From Lamellibrachia columna (Eukaryota > Annelida > Polychaeta > Sabellida > Siboglinidae): DNA of 64,000 nt. Made by a program: the position numbers and the translations under genes. This document shows, in pieces, positions 49,563 to 61,400 of this stretch. The DNA lies in NCBI GenBank assembly GCA_963662155.1, contig OY759265.1, forward strand, positions 61,562,024 through 61,626,023, given 5' to 3'. Every line of letters begins with the position of its first letter. Position 1 is the stretch's first letter. The notes below the pieces were generated by a model, which worked only from the letters and a program-made list of their open reading frames with translations, was not told the origin of the DNA and did not search any database.

Positions 49563-50985
49563 ATTTGCACAATTAATAACATAAGTATAATATCCCATAA
49601 TGCTCATGTTGCAATTAACGTCACGATTGTATTCTTGTTTATGGTGTGCGCATTGTTTGTCAGCTGGCAAAATACAGATATTATATTATGCCCACCATCA
49701 ATTTTTGTATACGTATATTTTGTAAAGGTATGAATCGTTATAACATTTTGCTTTAATATTCTTTCCTTTAATTTGTACCTCCCAAAGCATTTACAATTTT
49801 GATCCGACGTATGCTCAAAGGACTGACTTGTACCATGAATATGGGTCATGCACCAATGGTACAACAATTCACCTTCACCAATATCTTAACCATGGGTGGT
49901 CATTGGAGCACCTACTCTGATGATCTCACAATCTGTATTTACATTTGCTGGTACCTTTCTGCCAGCTGTGTCTCGGTAAATTCCAGTCTCACTCATTATT
50001 TGATGATATCTTTCCAATTCTTACCCTGCTTGCTTCTCTTTATGTTCCCTCACACTGTACCATTGAGGATGACTTTTATCAACTCAGCTTGTGTCTTCTT
50101 ACTGAAGACAGGGATCCTAATGTTGTCCGAAATTTTGACCGACAATATTGTGGACTTCCTGTGGATTTATAGGATGCGAAAGATGTTACGATAGCATCTC
50201 ATCGATCTCCGTCGATTGAATTTTTCTTTTAAGTTCTGCTGTTAAGCATTGGGAAATATCGATATGATAAGAACCTGCAACAGTCTTATTTTGGTTTTCA
50301 AAGTGATGTTGTCCTTTCCATAGTAGTTTCAAATTGAGGTTTGGGCATTTCTTGAAAGGAATTATGGTTTGAATCCTTGATCCAAGAGTGCTGTACTGAA
50401 ATATATTTGAAAGAGACAACATTTTCTACCTCTTTCCGCTCCCATTGATGGATATCCATGCATTTATGCCATTTGGGTGGTTAATCATGCCATGAGGTAT
50501 GTTTCTCTGCTTTAATTTCCATCCGGGTGTTTGAGGAAGTTTTGTCAAGGCTGTTTACTAAGTATACCAATTGTGGTTCTTTGGTCTACTGCTATAGGAC
50601 GTTGACGTAACGAACAATGCAGGTTTGTGAGGGATGTAGCAGAAGCGGAAGGATTTTTGGAATTTTTTTCGCCACAAGGCACGTGTACTTAGTAATTCAT
50701 GCAAACATTTTTAAAAATTGACGGGTATGGCACGTTCAGACATTTTAAATGAGTTAGAAGTATAACACTTTGACTAAACTCGATCAGCATATCAATGAGA
50801 TGATGACAACGGCAGGTAAGAAGTTTCAGAATTTTTGATGGTCCCATTTTCTTATAATCATGCAAAACGTTAACATGGTCGCCAATGGGAAACGTAACAG
50901 TAGACTGAACCCCTAAGTTTGGCGGGGTACGAGTTTACACGAAAGCTGACGTTGAAATTCGACGCGGCCGCATAAATCATCGACA
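49563..50985. other. Between the CR1 element and the ankyrin gene
   Basis: A plus-strand frame at 49945-50172 looks mildly protein-like (FPILTLLASLYVP) but has no recognised domain or splice partner. Otherwise nothing supported. Confidence 0.3.
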
Positions 50986-51078
50986 AGTGAGTTGTTTGGC
51001 GAGCGATACTCGGTGCTGTCAGTTGGGCGGAGTAGTTGTCACACCGGTTTCTTGGATTTAGAGCGAACACATATCACC
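50930..51078 (+). promoter_or_regulatory. Probable promoter and 5'UTR of the ankyrin gene
   Basis: CpG- and GC-richer DNA than the surroundings, with a GC-box-like gggcgg at about 51027, directly before an ATG in a favourable context (atcaccatgtc). No TATA box. Inferred from position and composition. Confidence 0.4.
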
Positions 51079-52724
51079 ATGTCGTCCAAGGTAGATGTGC
51101 GTCACTTGCGATTAACATGTTGTAGGATATTTAGCGATTATGTATTGTGTACTCTGTTCAATCAGGGGGCGGTGCCTGTCCCGAACGATGCCGATGCCGA
51201 TGGCAAACTGCTGCGGCTGTAGTGTATAACAGTGTATAGGCTTCGCCAGGTGTTACTGCTGCCAGGGCTTAGCGAGTTAGATCCGCCTTTAACTTCAATT
51301 ATTCTTGTACCCGCGTGGGCTTTTCTGATAAGAAGACCTGTTCTGCTTTTCATTAATTACATTTATACTAACTTGGTATATGTACACACACACTGTTACT
51401 GAGTCTGACCAATCGAAACAAATTATGAATGTATGTAAACTTATGAAATTATGGACCGAAGTATACTGGCCAGGGTGGTTTTTGTCTTATGTAAAATAAT
51501 ATGCCGTTTTCACAAAAACCTGAAGACACTTGCGCATGGGATCGATATTCGAAATAAGTACCAGTTATTTCATCTATGCCTATAGAGTGTGAAGAAGTTG
51601 TTAGAAAAGTTGTTTTCCGTTAATGACTTACCAATATTGAACTATGGAAATGTGGCTCTCAAAACGAGGCTAGTGCCAGAATTTGCCTTAAAAGAAAGAG
51701 TGTCTTCAAAAAAGCATCACTCTACAGTAGTATACAACGCATTAAATGTTTCAATATTATGAGGCTGTTTGATTACTTTCCTGTAATGATTATTACAAAC
51801 AGTTGCAGACATTTTCGTCCGATAAACTGAAATATGGCGTATTTACAAAATGCACAAAATGTGACATACCATTAAGTTCACCTGGCAATTAATGCCGAAC
51901 TAGATATACAGAAATATGTCTCAAAAAACCTGTTTATGCATAATTTTTCTTCAAAAAGGATAACTTTGTCAGAAGTTTATACTCCCAGTGACCGATCTAA
52001 TTATGATTGTATATCGGATCAATGACATATCTAATGTGAGATCCAGCGATATCACAAATTGATGCAAAATCTGGCATGAGGCGAAAACTACACCGGTGAC
52101 TATACACAAGGCAGCTGACCTAGTTAGTGTACAGACAATGACAGTGTAAATATGATAATTACATTAAACTTAAAGTAAGCTTAGTCATCTTTCAGAGTCT
52201 TTTACTCGACTGAACTTTCAAAACCCTCTTGGTCTCTTCATCGGTATCAGTTCCAGGAAAATCGCTGGAAGGTTGTAACCCTCGTCTCTGCAGTGCCAGT
52301 GTTGATAACTGGGACCTGAGTGCCTCTAGGCCCTTTACCATATTTCAATCACTTCACTGATTAATCTTTCTGCACCAGAAGTTGTCTTCCCTGACCAACT
52401 CTGTCGTATTTCTGGCCATGATCAAATCAAACCACTGTATTAAATTTAAATGTAAATCTATTAAGTAGGGTCCACTCAACAACTGGTATCCCAGTTTAGG
52501 TGTGAACAGCTGTAAATGGAGTATTACATCAAGCATCAAGGTTGTAATGTTACAACATGTAAGATATATTTAATTAATTCTTACTTCGAAACATTAATAT
52601 TTTGCTTTCACAGAAAGAAACCCCGTCTGACCAGCAGCTCCACCTGGCGGCACTGCAGGGAAATGTGGAGCTGATGAAGAAAGTGTTGGACAGTGGCAAG
52701 GTTCATGTTGACTGTATGGATAAG
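51079..52724 (+). CDS. Ankyrin-repeat protein, first two coding exons (partial)
   Basis: Exon 1 (51079-51090) encodes MSSK and ends aag then gtagat. Exon 2 (52614-52724) follows tttgctttcacag in phase 0 and encodes KETPSDQQLHLAALQGNVEL, then a second half ending VHVDCMDK at a gttggt donor. LHLAALQGNVEL plus a leucine-rich second helix and the V-D-C-x-D-K turn is a canonical ankyrin repeat (about residues 11-40). The next exon should begin with a TPL-type start of the following repeat. I found none before the window ends, so the next intron would exceed 11 kb and contain the 67-bp satellite. Exon 2 is strongly supported; exon 1 fits in phase but is only 12 nt of coding sequence. The gene family beyond ankyrin repeats cannot be named. 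Confidence 0.7.
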
Positions 52725-55301
52725 GTTGGTTCTATTCAACTGCGGCATCAATGTCTGATTTACTACCAAATGGGGTAGGAGAATACTTACATAACAAATT
52801 CAGTATCTCCCAGAACATACCTGCACTGTGCCACATTAATTCGTTTTGTGCCATAATTTTGTTGTAATTTTGGTGCCACTTGTATGAATTATGAGGAAAC
52901 CCCACAAGGACATGTCTTTGTTATAGTTTATTTTCTGGCTAGCCATAATAAGTAGTACCACCTGGTGGCAGTTCAGCAAACCAGATATATAAAATTGAAA
53001 TGTAGCGGTTTTAGCAAAGTGTATCTAATATAGCACAGTTTGCAGCAGTCTGATTCATTGTTTTGTTTTATTCAATGCAATATTTTTACAAACACTTCTA
53101 TCGAGATAAAAAATCTCACTGCTTCAAACAGTTTTCCACTTGGCAGGTGGAGTCTTTGTAAATCTGCTGGATTACTGTTACTATAGTCACACACTCACTG
53201 TAATACCCATTAAATGTTATTTTTGCTAGAATTAGTTATTTTAAGTTCCTATTATTATTCTATTATGTTAAAACTGTAGAAGTAGTTGTTTATATTATGA
53301 AGCAGCAATGCATTAAGGAAGAGAATACCAAACATCTGCTATTTGGTAGCTTCAGGTTAAAGTTATTAAAACTTTTTGTGCTGAAATGTTGCAGACGGGA
53401 CAAGCCACTAACAAAATACATATTTTTTACATATCATAATAAAGGTAATTAATGTTCACATATACTGTATGGCCTTCTTGTCTTCTCCAGGTAAGGAATG
53501 TGTTCCCAAAGTGTTTTAAGGAAATCAGAAGGAAGATATTGCCAAATAATGATTGTCCCACCCACAACAATTTTTTTTAATTTTCTGTTAAGAAATGCTA
53601 TTATTATAATTATTCGTCAATTTTTTTCAGTAAAAACTGATTATTTTCTTAAACTTGAATAATATTGTTCATACATCACGGCACAAATACCACAGTGTCG
53701 CCCTTGAACAACATAAGGATTCGTCATGATGTTCTTAGCATTATTTGTTGAGTTAAGAAAGCTGTAGTACTCCTTATTCAACAAAGTAGCATTTAAAAAC
53801 CATGTCAGGTTTGTTAACCTTATGGGTTGTTTGGTTATCAAAATGTCAGAAATTTGACATAAGTTAGTGTTACATTTTTATTTTGTAAATCTAAAGGTGC
53901 TTAATAAATTAGATTTTTTTGCTAGTCTCATTTCAAATTAATTTTGCAAAAAAACAAACCAACCTAGTATCCACTGCAACATGCTAGCTCGTTGGTGCAA
54001 CTTTTGTATGTAGTTTTTTTGTGAAATCATCAGACAAAGTATTAAATTAGTTAATGCTTGCTCAAGCATTAACTGAAGTGAAAATCGAAATACTGAAAAA
54101 TCACGATTTTCTTCCTTGGTGAAATTTCATAACTTTGTCATGTGATCGGCGAGAGGATGGAGGTCACGCCCATGATCAGCATTGACCCACACAGTGTTTA
54201 CCATTTTGGATATCTACTATTTTGATCTTTACCAGAACTAACGACTAAAGTCAATTCTTTCAATGATTTGAAAAAAAATAGGCATTTTTTATTAAATAGA
54301 CTATGCACATTACTTAAACTAGTCACACACTACACATCTGGACATAAGTGAACCGGATTCGCGATGGGCTGAACCATTTGAGGAAGCAGCTTTAATGATA
54401 TTTTACTTCATAATAATAAATCCATATGCATACACCTGGAATTGGCTGTGATTACATGATTGCACCAGTGTTTTTAAATTAGGTCATCTCCCTACCCTTT
54501 TGTTTCATGCAACACTGTTAAAATAGTATTTACTGATACAAATTAAATTGCTTGATGCCCAATTTGCCAATAGTGCTTCTGGAGAATATGGATGTTTTCC
54601 AACACAGAGAGGTTATTGTTTGTTTGCCTTTTAAGCCAGTATGAAAATAAGTATGAAGTCTCCTCAACCCAATATGGGTCTGGTTAGTATCCCCCACTGA
54701 GGCCTTGATTGCAAACAGCTGTGGATGTGCTTAATCACCAAGATCAATGCTACCTGGCAGTGATCAGGAATGTCAGTTGATGTGGGAAGCAGAGAATCCG
54801 CTGTAAACACCTTCATTCCACTAAGTACTCATACCAAGCTACATCGGCTCGGGCCTGTAGTGTCACAAAGAAAGTGTGTGCAATCATTGTTTTAATTGCA
54901 ATGTAATCTGTAGTTATAATCATAATTGTCCAGTGGTAAAATTTATGTAGAACTTTATAAAAATATGTACTAAATCTAGTTGTAATCATAATGTAACTGT
55001 AATAATTTATGTTCTATAGTTGTTACTATAGTTATACTTATAATAAAATCTATGTACTTGTAATCACATTTCTGTTGTTGTAACCATAATCGTAATTTTA
55101 ATCAAATATCTATCAGTATGTGTAATCAGTCATTCCTGGAATTAAATATAATGTAATCATAACCATGATCATAATTGTATTTGTAATAACAAAGTTATAG
55201 TTGTACATATTACAATCATGTTTGTAATCATATCTCTTAGGTTGTAATCGTGATGATAATCATTGACTAGCTGGCTGATGTGTCCTGAATGGGCGTAACA
55301 G
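52725..55301. other. Presumed intron of the ankyrin gene, nothing recognised
   Basis: AT-rich with many poly-T and poly-A stretches. No further exon or mobile element identified. Degenerate gtaatca-type repeats occur at about 54880-55240 (tgtaatcataa words recurring). Confidence 0.35.
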
Positions 55302-55994
55302 TGAAGAGCCCTAACTGCAATCCCCTTGTGAAGATCCCTAACTGCAATCCCCTTGTGAAGATCCCTAACTGCAATCCCCTGTGAAGACCCTAAATGCAAT
55401 CCCCTTGTGAAGATTCCTAACTGCAATCCCCTTGTGAAGATTCCTAACTGCAATCCCCTTGTGAAGATCCCTAACTGCAATCCCCTTGTGAAGATCCCTA
55501 ACTGCAATCCCCTGTGAAGAGCCCTAACTGCAATCCCCTGTGAAGATTCCTAACTGCAATCCCCTGTGAAGATCCCTAACTGCAATCCCCTTGTGAAGAT
55601 CCCTAACTGCAATCCCCTTGTGAAGATTCCTAACTGCAATCCCCTTGTGAAGATCCCTAACTGCAATCCCCTTGTGAAGATCCCTAACTGCAATCCCCTG
55701 TGAAGATCCCTAACTGCTATCCCCTTGTGAAGATCCCTAACTGCAATCCCCTTGTGAAAATCCCTAACTGCAATCCCCTGTGAAGGCCCCTAACTGTAAT
55801 CCCCTTGTGAAGACCCCTAACTGCAATCCCCTTGTGAAGACCCCTAACTGCAATCCCCTTGTAAAGATGCCTAACTGCAATCCCCTGTGAAGATCCCTAA
55901 CTGCAATCCCCTTGTAAAGATCCCTAACTGCAATCCCCTTGTAAAGATCCCTAACTGCAATCCCCTGTGAAGATCCCTAACTACAATTCCCTGT
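55302..55994. repeat. 26/27-bp minisatellite, about 26 copies
   Basis: The unit is ctaactgcaatccccttgtg plus aagatcc. Copies differ mainly by one T in cccctt/ccct and in the last bases (gatcc, gattc, gaccc, gagcc). Confidence 0.97.
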
Positions 55995-57475
55995 TGCCCT
56001 TCCATTCCAAGTAATATGAATATTACCATCAATAATTTTATAAGTGGTTTGAGGCAGACAAGTGGGCATTTGCATCCAGGCCTAGTCCTCCAGGGAACTT
56101 GTCTCTCCATTTGGGATTCAGGGAGCAGTGGGACTGGATGGAAGGGCCTGGGAGATGGTTGTGGTAACTGTGTGGACATATGCCAAGACAACAGCTGTCT
56201 ATACTTAGGAGAGACAGGTGTGTTCAGCAGTATGGTGAGCTACTGGCTGTACTGGGCTGTTCTTTATGTTCACTCACTGTTTGATGTATACATAAATGTG
56301 TTAGCTTCTCTGTCTGCTCAGAACATGTTTGTTTGTTTTTTTCATAAAAAAGACACCCAAATTCCATTGCTGTATTGCATGCAAATTCGGCCAAACAATT
56401 TATTGTTGCAAAACAATTATTGCCATCTAATTTGTAATCAATTAAGAATGACATGATTTTTAATTAAAATCCCACCATTGAGGTGATTTGTATCATTGCT
56501 ATACTTAGACTATGCTTGTTTGGTTGGAATTTCTTGATATTCTATGTGATTCCTGAAAGCTCCATTTTGTTTTGGAGAGCATTACAGTGTAGTTACAGTC
56601 CCTGGGTGGTTACAAAACAGAAGCATGTTTTTACCTACACTAACAATTATGGTTTGTTTATTTTGTATAAAAATGCAGTGTTGTTGTCCTTTTCTGCAAG
56701 TTACGAGTAACATTTTTATATTATATATATTATTATAAAGCTTATGAGACTAATTGCAGGTACAGCTGTATTGTAAATAAATCATTGTCTAGATTAAGAC
56801 AAGTGTTTTGTTACTAAGACCTTAGCATTGATGAGCACTTTCCTGGCAGCTAGTGGGACTGACATCTGTGTTACTGAAGATGCCACCCCGGCATTCTCAA
56901 ACCCTTATATACTTTGCTGCATTCAGGCACACCTGTCTTACGTGTGCCACATGTTTTACTGCGCAGTAGCTGGGGAGTCCATCTTAACCTTTTGTCGGCA
57001 GTTTGTTGTGCCAGACTGTACTGTTTTGATATACTCAGGTGTGACCTTCTGGGATATGGGTTGCTTCGTAGTATTGGTTTTGGGCCTACAGGTTATACAA
57101 AAGTTTATTCATGAAAATGCAGCACCCCAGCCACAAGCTATATCATCTTCTACCTCCCATCCGGGAACCTACTTGGGCAACTTGCAATAACTCTAAATAC
57201 GGTGTGCCTTGAACTGCAACATCTAAGAACTCTTTCATATCCTGTGCACTTTACTACTAGCGGTAGTCACAGTCTCTTTTGATAATTTTCAGTGTTTCAC
57301 TTGTAAATAACCAGGTGGTAATGAACATTTCATATTACATTGTAATGTCTATTTTCAATATATAATTATTCAGGTCCATGCCTAATTTTATTTATTTATG
57401 TACAGTGCTCTATTATTTTATTCTATATAATGTTATGATAAAATGTATTTAATGTGCTATGCATGCATGCACGCA
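55995..57475. other. Presumed intron, nothing firmly recognised
   Basis: Frames at 56016-56456 (+) and 56828-57190 (+) lack domains. No exon with ankyrin features. Confidence 0.35.
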
Positions 57476-57481
57476 CGCGCA

Positions 57482-57576
<95 letters not shown>
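57476..57576. repeat. (CG/CA)n microsatellite
   Basis: Short gcac/gcgc steps followed by about 45 AC units. Confidence 0.98.
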
Positions 57577-57578
<2 letters not shown>

Positions 57579-57691
57579 ACTATTCAACCTCTGGCTGCAA
57601 TTCATAATAAACTTATTATTATTGCTGAATACACAAGTTGTTAACTATGTTATAATGTTCAACACACATTGATTGTGTGTAGTGTATACCA

Positions 57692-57810
57692 AATACACAT
57701 ACAGTGTCACTACTTGACAGAGAGGCTGATGCACACCATGTCACTACCCCAATACACATACAGTGTCACTACTTGGCAGAGAGGCTGATGCACACTATGT
57801 CACTACTCCG
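57692..57810. repeat. 59-bp tandem duplication
   Basis: The segment starting aatacacatacagtgtcact at 57692 recurs at 57751 with two or three differences. Confidence 0.9.
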
Positions 57811-58484
57811 ACACACAAACCAAGTGGGTGGGTCTGTTGTGTTTGCTAGATGCCCTGTGGTGTTCACAGGCTCTGGTAGTATGCAGGATGATACATACAC
57901 ACATAGTACAGTGTTGTTTTGCAGGAGGTTTTTATGGCAGGACTTGAAATTTGTCGTAGTCTACTCATACTTGCCTGAGGCTGGTAGATTTATTTCAGTA
58001 GTCTGGTCGGCTAGTGAATATTTCTGTTGAAATCACTACATAAATAGAAAGTGTAGTGTTTGTAGACATAAAGAATGGCGTGCAATCTGCCAGCTGGTTA
58101 GAAGATATTTTCTGTCATCATCTGCTGTGTTGTTATCTGTTTATGCTGCAGATCATCAATGTTGTTTCATGCATAGCACAAACATGTCCAGTAAGATATT
58201 AATTGTGGTGCACTACTATAATATTAAATAATATATTTTATTATATCGCCAGATAAATTTGTTTTTTGTGTTGCTTCACAGCATATACAATATTAATAAC
58301 ATGGTCTAGAATTGCTAATAATAATAGAATCATAAATAATAAAAAACATTAAAATATAGTCAACTAAGCTGCCTTAATGTGAATAAGATAATGAAAAATA
58401 TTCATAGTAAAAACAGTTACAATGTAATACACGAAACCACTGTGTTTATCTGCAAAGATAGGCTAAATTGAGGTTTGAAAGGAT

Positions 58485-61400
58485 AAAGGAGTCATAAGTT
58501 GTATCCATCATTGCCATTGGCACTGTCCTAGTGAAACTTGACTGGATAGTGCAAGGAGTCATAAGTTGTATCCATCATTGCCATTGGCACTGTCCTAGTG
58601 AAACTTGACTGGATAGTGCAAGGAGTCATAAGTTGTATCCATCATTGCCATTGGCCCTGCCCTAGTGAAACTTGACTGGATAGTGCAAGGAGTCATAAGT
58701 TGTATCCATCATTGCCATTGGCACTGCCCTAGTGAAACTTGACTGGATAGTGCAAGGAGTCATAAGTTGTATCCATCATTGCCATTGGCACTGTCCTAGT
58801 GAAACTTGACTGGATAGTGCAAGGAGTCATAAGTTGTATCCATCATTGCCATTGGCACTGTCCTAGTGAAACTTGACTGGATAGTGCAAGGAGTCATAAG
58901 TTGTATCCATCATTGCCATTGGCCCTGCCCTAGTGAAACTTGACTGGATAGTGCAAGGAGTCATAAGTTGTATCCATCATTGCCATTGGCACTGCCCTAG
59001 TGAAACTTGACTGGATAGTGCAAGGAGTCATAAGTTGTATCCATCATTGCCATTGGCACTGCCCTAGTGAAACTTGACTGGATAGTGCAAGGAGTCATAA
59101 GTTGTATCCATCATTGCCATTGGCACTGCCCTAGTGAAACTTGACTGGATAGTGCAAGGAGTCATAAGTTGTATCCATCATTGCCATTGGCACTGTCCTA
59201 GTGAAACTTGACTGGATAGTGCAAGGAGTCATAAGTTGTATCCATCATTGCCATTGGCCCTGCCCTAGTGAAACTTGACTGGATAGTGCAAGGAGTCATA
59301 AGTTGTATCCATCATTGCCATTGGCACTGCCCTAGTGAAACTTGACTGGATAGTGCAAGGAGTCATAAGTTGTATCCATCATTGCCATTGGCACTGCCCT
59401 AGTGAAACTTGACTGGATAGTGCAAGGAGTCATAAGTTGTACCCATCATTGCCATTGGCACTGCCCTAGTGAAACTTGACTGGATAGTGCAAGGAGTCAT
59501 AAGTTGTATCCATCATTGCCATTGGCACTGCCCTAGTGAAACTTGACTGGATAGTGCAAGGAGTCATAAGTTGTACCCATCATTGCCATTGGCACTGCCC
59601 TAGTGAAACTTGACTGGATAGTGCAAGGAGTCATAAGTTGTACCCATCATTGCCATTGGCACTGCCCTAGTGAAACTTGACTGGATAGTGCAAGGAGTCA
59701 TAAGTTGTATCCATCATTGCCATTGGCACTGCCCTAGTGAAACTTGACTGGATAGTGCAAGGAGTCATAAGTTGTATCCATCATTGCCATTGGCACTGCC
59801 CTAGTGAAACTTGACTGGATAGTGCAAGGAGTCATAAGTTGTACCCATCATTGCCATTGGCACTGCCCTAGTGAAACTTGACTGGATAGTGCAAGGAGTC
59901 ATAAGTTGTATCCATCATTGCCATTGGCACTGCCCTAGTGAAACTTGACTGGATAGTGCAAGGAGTCATAAGTTGTACCCATCATTGCCATTGGCACTGC
60001 CCTAGTGAAACTTGACTGGATAGTGCAAGGAGTCATAAGTTGTATCCATCATTGCCATTGGCACTGCCCTAGTGAAACTTGACTGGATAGTGCAAGGAGT
60101 CATAAGTTGTATCCATCATTGCCATTGGCACTGCCCTAGTGAAACTTGACTGGATAGTGCAAGGAGTCATAAGTTGTATCCATCATTGCCATTGGCCCTG
60201 TCCTAGTGAAACTTGACTGGATAGTGCAAGGAGTCATAAGTTGTACCCATCATTGCCATTGGCACTGCCCTAGTGAAACTTGACTGGATAGTGCAAGGAG
60301 TCATAAGTTGTATCCATCATTGCCATTGGCACTGCCCTAGTGAAACTTGACTGGATAGTGCAAGGAGTCATAAGTTGTATCCATCATTGCCATTGGCCCT
60401 GTCCTAGTGAAACTTGACTGGATAGTGCAAGGAGTCATAAGTTGTACCCATCATTGCCATTGGCACTGCCCTAGTGAAACTTGACTGGATAGTGCAAGGA
60501 GTCATAAGTTGTACCCATCATTGCCATTGGCACTGCCCTAGTGAAACTTGACTGGATAGTGCAAGGAGTCATAAGTTGTACCCATCATTGCCATTGGCAC
60601 TGCCCTAGTGAAACTTGACTGGATAGTGCAAGGAGTCATAAGTTGTATCCATCATTGCCATTGGCACTGTCCTAGTGAAACTTGACTGGATAGTGCAAGG
60701 AGTCATAAGTTGTATCCATCATTGCCATTGGCCCTGCCCTAGTGAAACTTGACTGGATAGTGCAAGGAGTCATAAGTTGTATCCATCATTGCCATTGGCA
60801 CTGCCCTAGTGAAACTTGACTGGATAGTGCAAGGAGTCATAAGTTGTATCCATCATTGCCATTGGCACTGTCCTAGTGAAACTTGACTGGATAGTGCAAG
60901 GAGTCATAAGTTGTATCCATCATTGCCATTGGCCCTGTCCTAGTGAAACTTGACTGGATAGTGCAAGGAGTCATAAGTTGTATCCATCATTGCCATTGGC
61001 ACTGCCCTAGTGAAACTTGACTGGATAGTGCAAGGAGTCATAAGTTGTATCCATCATTGCCATTGGCCCTGCCCTAGTGAAACTTGACTGGATAGTGCAA
61101 GGAGTCATAAGTTGTATCCATCATTGCCATTGGCCCTGCCCTAGTGAAACTTGACTGGATAGTGCAAGGAGTCATAAGTTGTATCCATCATTGCCATTGG
61201 CACTGCCCTAGTGAAACTTGACTGGATAGTGCAAGGAGTCATAAGTTGTACCCATCATTGCCATTGGCACTGCCCTAGTGAAACTTGACTGGATAGTGCA
61301 AGGAGTCATAAGTTGTACCCATCATTGCCATTGGCACTGCCCTAGTGAAACTTGACTGGGTAGTGCAAGGAGTCATAAGTTGTATCCATCATTGCCATTG

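Noticed and set aside
49945..50172. 75-codon plus-strand ORF with FPILTLLASLYVP
   Set aside because: Not ATG-supported, no family recognised, no exon borders in phase with the ankyrin gene.
55871..56456. Overlapping ORFs on both strands after the 27-bp array
   Set aside because: Partly repeat-derived. Neither strand has a domain or convincing splice sites.
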